Positions 1-12,077 of a DNA stretch of 64,000 nt are shown here, in pieces. The position numbers were made by a program, and so were the translations under genes. Below the pieces are notes generated by a model that did not search any database, was not told the DNA's origin, and saw only the letters and a program-made list of their open reading frames with translations. How positions within the stretch are numbered: the first letter of the stretch is position 1; each line of letters begins with the position of its first letter. This DNA comes from Calendula officinalis (taxonomy: Eukaryota > Streptophyta > Magnoliopsida > Asterales > Asteraceae), in NCBI GenBank assembly GCA_963853835.1, contig OY970823.1, positions 5,350,001 to 5,414,000 of the forward strand, given 5' to 3'.

Positions 1-418
1 TGTCGTTTCTCCCCATACACATACACTTTCTCATTCTCGGGTGTCCTAATCGACACAATTTTCTTCCCACACAAAATCTTGGCTTGGTGCATACCCAACC
101 AATCCATACCGATAACCACATCAAACGCCCTAATTCCCATGGGCAACAAATCCACCTTAAATTTTCTACCGTCTATTTCTATTTCACAATTTCTATAAAC
201 ACATTCAACCATAGACGTTTTCCCGTCGGCTACTTCTATCTCATAAACCTCATCTAACATTTCGGACGGCACATTTAATTTACAACCGAACTCATAGGAC
301 ACAAACGAATAATTAGAACCCGAATCAAACAAAATATGAGTTGGCAAGGAGTTAATGAATAAAGTACCTGACACCACATCGTGTGCCTCCTTCGCCTCCT
401 CCCGAGTGAGTTGGAAGG
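1..418 (-). pseudogene. Ty3/gypsy retropepsin-like protease, partial, out of frame with gag
   Basis: In the frame shifted relative to gag the minus strand reads a pepsin-like retroviral protease. The catalytic motif (ILFDSGSNYSFV) lies around 305-335, followed by the typical VIGMDWLGMHQA block near 80-115. This protease would cleave the Gag-Pol precursor. It continues beyond the left edge, so its end, reverse transcriptase and integrase are not visible. The aspartate motif is intact, but the frameshift upstream at about 418-425 prevents a normal fusion to gag in this copy. Confidence 0.82.
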
Positions 419-1659
419 ATATATCGTCCCTTCACCTTAGCCGGCTCCACTTTCTTTTGAGCCGTGGACACCATCGACTCAATTCCCTTCTTCGGGCATA
501 CATTGCTATAATGCCCCTTTTCATGGCATGAATAGCACTCCACATCGGCCGACAACTTGGCCTTACAATCCCGGGCTATGTGCCCCATCTTCCCACAACT
601 ATAACAAGCTTTTGACTCTCCTCGGCATATGCCGGTATGATTTTTCCCGCATTTCTTACACGGGCCAACACTTCCTTTTTTAGAGAAGCTCGAAGTGAAC
701 TTCCCCTTCTTATAAGTACCCGAGCCACTCTCGGCTTTTCTCTTCTCGCCCACATGGGCCCTCTCGGCAACCCGTGCCACATTCACCTCTTCTACACCCC
801 GGGCGGCACTAATGGCCTCATCTAGTGAAACCGCCCTCTTCACCTCCAACTGGTAGTCCCACGGTAACCCACTAGCGTACCGGACCACCCTCAACCTCTC
901 ATCCGAGTAGGTTTTAGCAACAAACGGGAGCAATCCCGTGAACTCTCTCGAATATTCTTCAATCGACATATCACCCTTCTTAAGGGTCAAGAATTTCTCA
1001 TGCATTTTCTCCATATCCCTCTCGGGACAAAATTTCTTTTTCAACCTCGCGGTGAACTCATCCCACGACATCTTCTCAATCACCTCCCTCCCGAGGGTCT
1101 CATACACAATATCCCACCATACCATAGCATCTTCTTTCAATAGTTGTGACGCATACGTCACCATGTCGGCATCCTTACATTTGCTACTACCGATAACCCT
1201 CTCAGTTTCCCGAATCCACCTCATCGTTACTTTCGGTTCCGAACTACCCGTATACACATTTGGCTTACAAGCCATGAAGGATTTAAACGAACAACCTTCT
1301 TTCACAATAGGCTTAGCCCTAGCATCACTTTGGCCACCCGTGGAGGATTTCCCTTCCCCGGTGCCACTACCCCCGGTTCTCTCCTCCGATCTAGCCTCGG
1401 ATTCACGGTCTCCACCCGATTTCTCACGGTCTCCAATAATACGGTGCACTTCTTCGGCCACCGTTCCCTTGATTTGATCGATAATAGTTTGGAGATCCGC
1501 CATGGTTACCGGAGTTCTATTAGCTCCGACCTCCGACTCATCAACTCGATGCATCGATGGTTGACTTTCTTGCTCAACCACCCACTCGACAGGAGGTACT
1601 TCCTCCTCCCGGCCCTCCGGGGCTTTACCACTTCTACGTGTGGTCACCATTTCTTTCAA
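352..1659 (-). pseudogene. Ty3/gypsy gag polyprotein, frameshifted before protease
   Basis: A 435-residue open frame encodes a retrotransposon Gag, the structural protein of the cytoplasmic virus-like particle that packages element RNA. A charged N-terminal third is followed by the retrotransposon gag domain (about residues 130-290; the WWD and KKFCPERDMEKM blocks are typical). Two CCHC zinc knuckles sit near residues 350-390 (CYSCGKMGHIARDC and CYSCHEKGHYSNVC), both with all four ligands. The frame then leaves the family pattern: at about 418-425 the conserved continuation (FQLTREEAKEAHDVVSGT) is in another frame, so a small indel separates gag from protease and this frame stops at 352. It starts 240 bases after the LTR, a short leader. 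Confidence 0.88.
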
Positions 1660-1883
1660 TCAAGACTATACGAAAGACATTAAACATTTAGTACCTTGTG
1701 TACAACCCATTAGTCGCATAAGACTCAATATCCAAAATCATATCAAATTCATCGGTCCCCTAGGTTCAACCCTAAACTTAATATAAAGTCTCAAGGTCAA
1801 CCTATGATCTTAAGGAATCTTATATTCCTAATGCTACAGTCTAAGACTAGGATGGTCATCCAACCTAATTCACTTAAACTATA

Positions 1884-1895
1884 GCTCTGATACCA
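1884..1895 (-). other. Primer binding site of gypsy element (initiator tRNA-Met type)
   Basis: The minus strand reads TGGTATCAGAGC three bases inside the LTR edge at 1899. This is the usual plant primer site complementary to the 3' end of initiator tRNA-Met, and it fixes both the element orientation and the LTR boundary. Confidence 0.92.
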
Positions 1896-1898
1896 AGT

Positions 1899-3609
1899 TG
1901 TAACACCTCAAATTTTAGTACCAAATATTGGCCAAAATAAAACATTTTTATAAATAGAAGAACATCCTCAATTTGGATTTACAAAAACCTTGGTATGAAA
2001 TCAGAGTATAAAAGTAGGTGTTACAAAATAGATCATAACCAAGCTAAGACTAAATCCAATCTAGTGTTCTTCTAATCTAGGTCCCGCATCTCTATCCATG
2101 CGTACCTAAGCCTTCGATCCCGAACCTGAGTACATAGCAAAACAAAACAAGGAGTACGTGAGACAAAACGTCTCGTGAGCTACATGGGTTTAGACCCAAA
2201 GTTAATAATAATAACCGTATGACAAACAAACAAACATGTGAGCAATCATCCATCTATCTAGTCACCCTATTGTGACTCTAATACCTTGCTCTCCTAGCAA
2301 TCATATCTAGTTATCGGGTTGCCCCCGATCTAACTAGAACCACCTTGACTTATTAACCGAAATCCATCGCCATTAATAAGCCTCAAGATACTGGCAAGAG
2401 GGATTCGCCCAATCTACCAATACCTGCCTTACTCGCCGGACTACCTCCAGTTAGCAAGACTACTATTGTGGATGAGTCGATGGGAATCCACCCAACTGCC
2501 CCTCATTCCACCCTCTCATGACCGGGGGTCCTCCGCGTCATCACATCATCTCAACATATCATAACCCAAAGGTTATGTCAATCTAGCTCTCGGCTATCAC
2601 GTCTATCATCAAACAAGTTAGTTCAATACTATCATCGGTATAACTAACTATCAACTACTAGTCTACACAATTAAGAAAATAGACCATAACACAAGTAATA
2701 AAATGTATTTCATAAGCTACGTACTCAGTAAAGTCCACACGTACTCACCTTAGCAATAAAGATGCTTTAACCGTATTCTTTCCGCCGGTTCCTTGTTCAC
2801 AATTCCTCCACTTCAACACTTCACCGAATGTCTAAAACAATTATCACAATAAGATTATCAACACAAACTACTACCAATGTGTTCATCTACCTCTAGATAA
2901 CACCCATCAATCCATTTCCCCCAAATATATTGATTTACCAAACACTAGGTTTAACCTACCCGAAGATTCTTACAAATCATAATCATACACTTGTTTTCCT
3001 TGTTAATATACCATCTATTAAGTGTATACACCATTTATTTCACCATAAATCACCAACCCAAGAACTAGGGTTTCAAACCCTAGCTTCAAGATCCATAGAT
3101 CTTGAGCTACAAAGATGAAAGAGTGAAGATATACCTTTAATCTTCCACTGGGAGTGAAATCTACCAAAGATTGTTGAAGAAATCAACTCAAACCAGGTGC
3201 TATGCTCGAAAATCGCCAAGAGAGAAAACTAGGGTTTTGATATGGCATTAAATGAGCTCAACCCGTCTTTAATGCTGGTCGTCCAGAGTTCACGGCGCGA
3301 ACTAAGTTCGCGTCGCTAACTTTGCATGCTCGGTCATACTTAGCGATCGCTACCCAACCGCGAACTACATCACGCCACTTGACAAAACTCCCTGGCCCTA
3401 CTTCCCGATCGCGAAGTAGGGTTCGCGTCGCGAACTCTCTTAGGCAGCAGGGCTGCACTTTTCCAACTTTGTCTCGACCCGGTTTCGCCCATAACTTTCT
3501 CGTACGGTGTCCAAACGACACGAAACCAATTTCCACGTGTTTTATACGATTTATCCATAATTATCATATTTTTACATATTTTATTTATTTACAATTTCGG
3601 GTCGTTACA
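1899..3609 (-). repeat. 5' LTR of the gypsy element
   Basis: The segment starts TGTAACACC and ends GTTACA on the plus strand, giving TG...CA ends and a short TGTAAC/GTTACA inverted repeat. Length is 1711 bp. It borders the primer site on one side and copia gag coding sequence on the other. The partner LTR is outside the window. Its promoter should drive transcription leftward, but I did not find a convincing TATA element. Confidence 0.85.
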
Positions 3610-3611
3610 CT

Positions 3612-5407
3612 AAAACTCCAAATTTACCTTCAAATAATGCTGCTTTTGTGTCTAATACAGGAACAGGTCAGGAGGCTATAAAGAATGCAGACATTGAAGA
3701 TGTAGCAAGAGAATCCTTCTTCACTAGTCATGTGCATACTGCATTGATTAGTGAGGATTTAGAACAACTCAATCCTGATGATTTGGAAGAGATGGACATC
3801 AAGTGGCAGATGGCAATGCTGAGCTTAAGAACAAAAAGGTTTCTTAAAAGAACTAGAAGGCAAAATCTGTCTTACAACAAAGGTGATCGTGCTGGCTTTG
3901 ACAAGACCAAGGTCAAATGCTATAATTGTAGCAATTTGGGTCACTTTGCAAGAGAATGTCCAAACAAAGACCAAAGATCAAGCTACAACAAAAACAGCAC
4001 TTCAAATTCAACTGCTTTAGTATCTCAAGAAGGACAAGGATATGACTGGAGCTTTCAAGCAGAAGAACATGCACAGAACCAAGCTCTCATGGCCTTCACT
4101 ACTGATTCTACTACTGAGGTACATTCTAAATCTTGTACTCCTGAATGCATTAAGGCATATAAAGAATTAGAAAAAATTAATAAAGAAACACTTGAAGAGA
4201 TGATTCTAAACAGAAACAGAAGAATTGAATATAATGGTTGTATAGCTGATTTAGAAAATCAAATTAAAATCTATAAAATAACTGATCAAAAGATAAAAGA
4301 TGAATTGCTACAAACCACTTATGAAAAGGAACATGTTGAATTAAAATTAAAAGAAACTTTGATCAAATTAGAAGAATGTCAAATGGAATTAGAACAGAAT
4401 AAATTAACTATTAAAAAATTTGAAAGAAGTTCTAAAATTGTTAATGAATTAACAAGTAATCAAACCACTGAAAAAGTTGTGCATGGAGTGGGATATCATG
4501 CAGTTCCACCTCCAACTAATTTTATCCCTCCTCTTAAATCAAGTACAGAAAGAACTTTAAATGAGTTAAAAATAGAAAATTAAACTGAAACTGAAACCAG
4601 TAATGAATCAAATGAATCTTCTGATGATGATCAAACAACTGAATGAACTGATACAAGTTTTCACACAACACAAAGTCAAACTGAATCTCCAAAATACAAC
4701 TCAGAAAATATACCAAAATTTTTAAGAAGAGGAAATCAAAGAAACTTGAACCAGTTAAAAGAACAAAGAAAGCCTGAAAGTGTTAAGTCAACAAAATTAT
4801 CATGTTTAATTTGCAACAAGGTTAACCACATAGCTAAAAATTGTCGCTATAATCCTATAAATAGTCAAGAATTCAAAGAATTTAAAGTTAATAAAGAAAA
4901 GGAGAAAGCTTTAAAATTAAAACAAATTGTAGAAACAAAAGAAAAAGAACTTAAAAAACACAATTTGAAACTCCCAAATTTGGAAGAACTGCACAAAGAT
5001 TTGTGCAAAATATCAGATATAAAAGTCCAAACAGAAGTAATTATTTCAAAAACAATGGAAAGCAAAATCAATTTCCTCAATATTCAAAGTTTTCAAACAC
5101 CAGTAGAAATTATACCAGGTTTACTACTGATAAAAACCCTAATTACAATATTGTCTGGTATAATTATAAAAACACTACTGACCATGCTCAAAACTCATAT
5201 TACCCAAACACTAATGGTCCATCAGTAGTAAAATTTTCAAAAGCTAAATACTACGGGTATAATCCTAGATCAGTAGCAAACAAAAATACCAGTACTAATC
5301 AAACTCCTAAGAACAAAACTGCATACAAAGCTCATTCAGTTAGAAAAACTTACTCTTCAAAGGATGAACCCAAGACAAAACAAGCTTGGGTTCCCAAAAT
5401 TAACTAA
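3612..5407 (+). pseudogene. SIRE-like copia gag, C-terminal part, broken
   Basis: The frame is open from the gypsy junction and reads NLPSNNAAFV before a gag C-terminal region. A first CCHC knuckle (CYNCSNLGHFAREC) lies near 3920-3960. A long Lys/Glu-rich coiled segment follows (about 4160-4450). An in-frame TAA at 4581-4583 and a TGA near 4643 interrupt it. The same frame continues at 4746 with a second knuckle (CLICNKVNHIAKNC). A frameshift near 5003-5230 moves the reading to the next frame, which ends with the family block QAWVPK at 5404. No functional Gag can be made from this copy. Confidence 0.85.
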
Positions 5408-5454
5408 TCCTTTTAATTTATGTGCAGAGTATCCAGATCCCTGAAGAAGGTAGA

Positions 5455-6765
5455 ACATGACATATTGATAGTGGATGCTCTAGACACATGACTGGAAATC
5501 TTCAAATACTTAGAGATTTCAAGTCTTTTGAAGGAGGATATGTTGCTTTTGGAGAAAATCCAAGAGGTGGTAAGATTACTGGTAAAGGTACATTAGCAAA
5601 TGGTAAGATCACTTTTGATGATGTATTTTATGTTGCTGAGCTTAAATATAATCTGGTTAGTGTCTCGCAAGTCTGTGATAAGAAGAACAAAATTCTTTTT
5701 ACAGATGTAGAGTGCATTATTCTTTCTCCTGATTTTATTTTAGATGAAAAATTTGTTGTTTTAAGAACACCAAGGAGAAACAATGTGTATTGCCTGAATA
5801 TAGGGGAGAACTCATTTCTTCAAATGAGATCAACTGTTTTATATCTAAGGCAAATACAAATGAATCAGAACTCTGGCATAGAAGGATGTGTCACACAAAT
5901 TTTAAAAACATGAACAATTTAGTCAACAAGAATTTGGTAGTTGGTTTACCACAAAAAGAATTTATGTGTGATCATCATTGTGTTGCCTGCCTAAAAGGTA
6001 AACAACACAAGACTTCTCATAAGACCAAAGCAATCAATTCTATTTCTAATCCTTTGCAGCTCTTACATATGGACCTTTTTGGACCTACAAATGTAATGAG
6101 TATTGGAAAGAAACAATACTGTCTTGTTATTACTGATGATTTTTCCAGATACACTTGGGTCTTCTTTCTTAGGACCAAAGATGAAACAAGTGAAATCATA
6201 AAGAATCTGACTGTAAAGCTGTAAAATACAAGAGATCTCAAAGTGAAAGCAATTAGATGTGACAATGGAACAGAATTTAAAAATACTAATCTAATTGATT
6301 TTTGTGATCTTAAGGGCATTGACAGGCAGTACAGTTCACCAAGAACTCCACAACAAAATGGTGTAGCTGAAAGAAGAAATAGAACCATCATTGAAGTAGC
6401 CAGATCTATGCTTGCAGATTCAGAATTACCAATAACCTTTTGGGCTGAAGCTGTTAATACTGTTTGTTATGTTCAGAACAGAGTATTAATAGTTAAGCCT
6501 CACTTTAAAACACCTTATGAACTTTTCAATAAAAGAAAACCATTATTAAGTTTCTTAAAATCATTTGGTTGTCCTTGTACTATTTTAATTACAAGAGAAT
6601 AAATTGGTAAGTTTGACTGCAAAGCAGATGATGGAATATTTGTAGGATACTCAACTCAAAGCAAATCTTACAGAGTATTCAACCAAAGGCTAAGGATCAT
6701 TGAAGAAAGTGTAAATGTATCCTTTAATGAAAATCTGATGAATGAACAAGGAAATGGTCCAGATT
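5455..6765 (+). pseudogene. SIRE-like copia protease and integrase, broken
   Basis: The protease active site reads IDSGCSRHMTGN at about 5464-5500. The codon just before it is TGA (5458-5460) where relatives have Trp, so a point mutation to stop is likely. The GAG-pre-integrase zinc motif (WHRRMCHTN ... CVACLKGKQHK) starts near 5870 after a frameshift. The integrase core keeps the catalytic acids: LHMDLFG near 6070, CDNGTEF near 6260 and NGVAERRNR near 6360. A TAA stop splits the core at 6222-6224 and another lies at 6600-6602. The integrase would insert element cDNA; this one cannot be translated through. Confidence 0.85.
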
Positions 6766-6767
6766 AG

Positions 6768-7475
6768 TTGTTCAACATTGATAATCTAACCAAATCTTTT
6801 GATGTTAATTATGTGTATAATACAGGAGATTCAAACAATCAAAGCCAACAAGGAGGACCATCATCAGGTCGAAGGCAAGAAATAATGAAATATATCTTAG
6901 TTAATACTGATCCCACAGTTGATACTGAGGACAGTAGTAACTCTGATAACCCTAGTTTCATTGACACCAGTAACAACACCAACTCTGAAGATACTACTGA
7001 TCTCAGTAGTAACTCTGAACCTCAGAGTTTTGATGATGATCTACACAACAATGATGTCAGTAACAACAATGATCCACCTGAGGTCAATGAAGAAAATGTT
7101 ACTACTGACACCAGTAGCAATGAAGAAACTCCACAAAATACAAACAATCAAGAAGAAACATGGACAGATGCACAATTGCCTGAATCCAATGAGTCAAATC
7201 TAGATACTCAAATTACTGTTGACAAAGTTCCAGGAACCAGAACTGAAAAGAATCATCCGTTGGACTTAGTCCTAAGTGATGTCAATTCAAACATGCAGAC
7301 AAGAAGCAAATTTAATTCTTCATTAAACTCAAATGTTTGTAACATAAGTCTAATATCTAATGAATGCATGTATGAATGTTTTCTGTCACAGGAGGAACCT
7401 AAGAAGATTCAACAAGCTATGAAAGACTCAAACTGGATCATAGCAATGCAATAAGAACTTCTTCAATTCAAACTA
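6768..7475 (+). pseudogene. SIRE-like linker and first residues of reverse transcriptase
   Basis: A 228-residue acidic, Asn/Ser/Thr-rich linker between integrase and RT ends with the conserved start of the copia RT domain (IQQAMKDSNWIIAMQ). A TAA at 7452-7454 replaces the expected next codon. A few more recognisable residues (ELLQFKLQ) follow before homology stops near 7480. The palm domain with YVDD, and RNase H, are absent: the sequence moves straight into 3' untranslated-like DNA. This is an internal deletion of roughly the last third of pol. Confidence 0.75.
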
Positions 7476-7479
7476 CAAG

Positions 7480-8004
7480 CTGTATGGTGCTAATGAGAGT
7501 CTTCATGTTAAGGATTATAAGTACTGATTTCTCATGGGTTGTTCGTGTTCTTTGAAACTGTGAAACGCGGCGGGATTATAACTATTTTGTATTTGTTTTT
7601 TCATATTTTGGAATAGTGTTTGTAGCGATGGAATAAGCTCGAGAAAAGTCGAGCATTGGTTCATGTTGATGACATTTTGAACCATTTTTTATATATTTTA
7701 TTTTATGTTTTATATCTTGTGCGTTTTGATATTTCGTTTTATGCTTTCGCACGAGTGTAGATGGCAGGGTACTTAATGCTCATGTCAACGACTTTGTCAG
7801 TTGGCTAGTCGTTTTTATTTCTCCAAACTGACATTGTTGACACACTCATTTTCTTACTTCTGCGGTTTCATTCTCTCTTTTTATAGTTTAAAAGCAATTA
7901 AACTTTGATTGCAATGAGGTGTTTAAACATTAACAACCAATTTGGAAATTGATATTTTCAATCGAAACTAGATTTTTCCAAGATGATGAGGTTAGTAGGG
8001 ATTA
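7480..8004 (+). other. Non-coding 3' region of the SIRE-like element
   Basis: No open frame of note. This region lies between the truncated RT and the 3' LTR. SIRE-type elements carry a long 3' region, sometimes with an extra ORF; none is readable here. A weak purine-rich stretch (GAGGTTAGTAGGG, about 7988-8000) precedes the LTR where the polypurine tract should be. Confidence 0.5.
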
Positions 8005-9102
8005 TGTTGGGATATGAAATAGATAAACATTCTATTACTGATGCTGCAGTTGGTACTGATCAATGAATATTGAAGTTAGTACTGATGAGGCAGAAAAACA
8101 ATATACTACTGATGCTAATCTTGGAAGTTACTACTGATGATGCTTACTACTGACGATCAACAAATACTACTGACTCTATTTATGGTGCTGATCGAGTCCG
8201 AGATTCTAGCTTAGTTTGTTATAGAATGTATATCTTTATGTATATTGATTGTAATCGAATCCTAGAATAACTAGGTTAATAATTTTAGGCTTCAAGGACT
8301 AGTATATATAGTTCCTTACGAATTGTAAACGTACGGGTGTATTGATCGATCAAATTAATATACATTGAAGCCTTTTGTGATTACTGTGTTCTTATTCTTA
8401 TTCGTATTCATTAACAGTATTCATTGTTCTTAATCAATTAACATAAGTGTTGATCCGCTGCAACTTCTTATTGTTAGTAGATCTTAGATTAATTAATCTG
8501 TCTGGGTTAATCGATCCTGACAGATTACCTATGTATATATAGGTAATTCCCCAAAACCTAAACATGAAGATGGGATTCAATGATTCACGAGCCCATGCGT
8601 CCCAATGTTCACGAGCCCACGTCACAATTGGATCAGCCAAGTTATCAACCCTGTCAACCCTGTCCAGGTTGACAGTGCCAAGTTGACAGCGCATGTCGAA
8701 GTTATCATCGCCTGTCAAGTCATCACCGCCTGTCAGATGGTCAGCGCCTGAAGCGCTGACGCCCGTCATAATGGCGCTTCATGACTGCCTTTATTGCCGT
8801 CATAATAGTAAGGTGTTGCACGATCATCAAGGTAGCTCAAGCGATCATCGTTAATGAGCCAACGTTCCATATACTTGAGACTGACCATATAAATACATGG
8901 CCTAAATCATTGTCGAGGGACCTCAGACCGAGACAGATTAAAAAAGCCTAAAACACAGAGTTCGCATACTCTCACTTTCACCTTCACACTCAACCTTGAT
9001 CACCCTAGGTTCGCCAAGAGCTTGTTGGGTCTGCACTGTGATCACAGGAGATCCAAGGTTGACGTCACATATTATTCGTGTTTGACAATCGTTGCTCGAA
9101 CA
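8005..9102 (+). repeat. 3' LTR of the SIRE-like element
   Basis: It starts TGTTGGGATA and ends GCTCGAACA, giving TGTT...AACA ends and 1098 bp. It contains repeated TACTACTGATG-like words in its first 200 bases. Matching sequence, in two separated blocks, is found inverted at 57694-58885, which supports the boundaries at both ends. The five bases after it are CAAGA. Confidence 0.8.
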
Positions 9103-11869
9103 CAAGACAAATTAAATTAATTTGACATTATACTCTTACAATATTTAACTAAAGTGTATAAAAAGAGAAATATAGAATGAAATAATAATTATTATGATGT
9201 TACACTTAATCTATAAGAAAGAATGTTAAAATTTTGTAAAGGTAGAAATGTACTGCGTTAATTTGCCTTGGATGAGTAATATTTTGCTTAAAACATAGCT
9301 ATTTTTACTTGTGCTTCTCCATCTTGTACCCTAAAGTACATCTAACAATGATTTCGTGACCGGGCCGGGCCAGATCTTGGTGTGTTGTCCGGCCGGACAG
9401 GATGAGACGGGTAAATACGCGAGTTATGAGTAGGATTGAACCGCCGGTTTATGTCACAGCCGGGTTGAACTGAGCCTTTTAAACCGGCACATCTTCAACT
9501 TTGAGCCGGATCTTTGGACTTTCTTTTAAGAGATATTCTAAATTCTAATATGTGGTCTCGATGACAAATCATAGTAATATTAAATGTTTTTTATGTCCCT
9601 GCATTTAGTTTATTAAAAACTTTCATTTTCAATTATGGTAAGGATAAAATCAGGTTTGACTCAATTATGTTCATAGCATTTGTTAATGTTTCTTTTAGGA
9701 ATTATGCTATGCATAACTAAATGTACATTAGTGTATGCTAACGTGACATGAGATGCTCTATTTAAGCTTACTCAACTATTATTTTTCTTTATGTTTACAT
9801 GCTCCCAATTATTTCATAACGGTTTATGTTGCCATAATGCCGTTTAGTTAAGTCAAAGCCAAGGTCAACAGGTCAATACTTGCTAATTTCAAATTTTGAA
9901 TAATACTAGGCACCTTTTACAGTTTTTTTAAGTCGGTTAATTGTTCTTTGAGGTTACATGGTAAAAAAGGAAGTATGTAACAAACTATGGAGATTATGTC
10001 ATTGACAGTTCATGAATGGAATGCGAGCGTTTTTAATTGAGTTCACGGTGTGTAAGATTTGCATTTGATGTCAATTTGATGTAGACCAAATGGGGAGGAA
10101 CGAACTAAATAGTATTTTATTTCTTGAAGCGCATGATTATGTAAAAATATTTGTCTGCACTGAAATAGAGATAAATTTCACGCCTAAAAAATACTATTTT
10201 TGGTAACTTATTTGCATTTTTAGTTTTTATTTATTTATTTAAAAGTTGGATTTTGTTTTATGCTTAGTTTTCAGGCTATTTGTGTTTTTTGAAGCTCTGT
10301 CAAATTCGATGTTTGTTGGAGACTTTTGAAGAGTTAGTTTTGATTTCAAGAAAATTAAGTTTTTTCTTTCAAAATTCTTGTTCTTTGTGTTGAATACATT
10401 TTGAAGATTCAAATTCCAAATTCAAGGTATTTTTGAATTAACGTGACTTTTAGTTTAGGTTGTCTTAGTTATTCTTAGAATCAACGGGACCAATATATAT
10501 TATTATTTTTTAAGTCTACATCATGAAGGAAGATTTGCCTTTTTAGATTCGATGCTTTCCAAACTTACTTTTTAGATTCGATGCTTTCCAAACTTTAGAT
10601 ATTTCAGGAGCTTATTATGATCGTTTTCCTCCAATTTCCTAGTTCAAATCGGGTCGCATTTCGATGAAGGCCATACACAAGTCTTTGGCCATTGCTCGAG
10701 TAAAAGGTTGGTCATCTAAGTTCGGTCGATTTTAGCATGATGAACTTGTGGCATTGTGTGGTCAGGTCTAGATCTAGGCATGGCCCCATGTCAATGTTAG
10801 TTAAGAAATTTAAATAATTTCAAAATAAGAGAACTCTAACGGTCCACATAAATTAAAAACTAAATCAATTTCGAGATTCCTTCATTAAAGAAGCATCCAT
10901 AGGCTAAAAGTCTTGACACAGAACCAACAAGCCCCAATTTCCTTTGCCTAATTAGTTGGGTAACTCGGAATATTGTAAGGTATAACTCTAGTTATAAAAT
11001 GAACAAATACCTAACTTTTAAACGGCTTTATGTACAAAAAAGTTTTAATCAATGAAAATAAAAGAAAATTAAAATGCACGACACTTGATCCCCCAATCTA
11101 TAGTTTAATAGTTTAATGGTTTCAACCATAATACATTTTAATACTATGAACTTGATTGGTTGATTGCTCTACTAAAATGAATTATTAAAAATGTAAAATA
11201 ATACCCCAAACTTGAAAAATTATCAATTTAATATTCTTACTAATATTCTTTTAATATTTTATAAGGTACCCCAAATTAGGTTCCATCAAAAGAACATGAC
11301 TTTTACCCAACTTTTGCTTTGTATATATGAAATTAAATATATACTCTTTTTTAATTAACAAAAAAGGTTTCCTTTTCGTAAACGGGGCCATGTGCGTGTG
11401 GGGCCGATGAAAATTATAAATTGGAGTCCACAAAATTTTTTGGTTTAGTTTCTTAATTGCATGTAACCTTTCAACTATAAATAACAATTATGAATTATTG
11501 GCTTATGGCCTTACCGAACAAGAAGTTTTGTTTTGTACTTGGGACGCCTCACCCCCATCCCTATAGCTAATTTTACTACCAACTCTTTTGTTGAGACTTA
11601 TACATCAAACTCTACTAAAATAATCTTGATCTTGTCTTGACGTAATAGCACATCTAACCAAACAAGTCGATACGATACCAAGATGACTTGATTAAACCTC
11701 GATTTGAAGAATCATCAAATCTTTCTAGAGAAAGGGAAAATATAAAATTTAAGACGAGAAAGATGTACAATTTGATGTATTTATTCTGATTTACAATTGT
11801 TAAGACAGTTTTACTCCTCTTGTTACACGATTATATGCATATTTATCATACGAGGTACCCGAATCGAGA
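9103..11869. other. Intergenic, no recognisable gene
   Basis: AT-rich DNA with no convincing coding exon on either strand. A GC-rich patch (9360-9500) with repeated GCCGG words looks like an old repeat. An imperfect 29 bp tandem duplication lies at 10539-10596. A short open frame at 11251-11487 on the minus strand has no family resemblance and I do not call it. Confidence 0.6.
10539..10596. repeat. 29 bp tandem duplication
   Basis: The word CTTTTTAGATTCGATGCTTT and the following TCCAAACTT occur twice in direct tandem (10539-10566 and 10568-10595). It looks like a local replication slippage product. Confidence 0.85.
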
Positions 11870-12077
11870 CTAGTATCTTGAACTAGAAACATATAAATGA
11901 TAGCCTAGAAAGGCTTGGGGAAGGGATTCCATAGATGGGTATGTATTTGGTAAAACAAATTGTCGATGTGTTGAGTTGTATAAAGTAGAGGGAATTGAGG
12001 GAGCGTTTGTTTTGTTTGCTTTTTTAAAAGGGTAATTTGGTAATTTACTTGTTTGTGAAATAAATATAAATTTATTA

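Larger units (their letters stand above)
1..3609 (-). mobile_element. Ty3/gypsy LTR retrotransposon, 5' end (LTR, PBS, gag, start of protease)
   Basis: On the minus strand the order is LTR (3609 to 1899), primer binding site, gag (1659 to 352) and the start of the aspartic protease, which runs off the left edge. The right end falls inside a codon run of a SIRE-like copia gag, so this element inserted into that older element. The base pairs following the LTR on the plus strand (3610-3614, CTAAA) are the expected target duplication, but the partner copy lies outside the window. The gag and protease look Ty3/gypsy-like; lineage cannot be set without reverse transcriptase or integrase. Confidence 0.9.
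3610..9102 (+). mobile_element. SIRE/Maximus-like Ty1/copia element, 5'-interrupted, RT-RH deleted
   Basis: Plus-strand remains of a Ty1/copia element: C-terminal gag, protease, integrase, linker, first residues of the RT domain, a non-coding 3' region and a 3' LTR. Its 5' part lies beyond the gypsy element that interrupts gag at 3609/3610. Gag features (EEMDIKWQMAMLSLR, two zinc knuckles, QAWVPK before protease) are typical of the SIRE/Maximus group. Several stops and frameshifts plus loss of RT and RNase H make it dead. A related, rearranged LTR remnant lies on the minus strand at 57694-58885. Confidence 0.85.

Noticed and set aside
938..1683. Plus-strand open frames over the gypsy gag
   Set aside because: They are antisense shadows of the gag coding region and show no family resemblance of their own.
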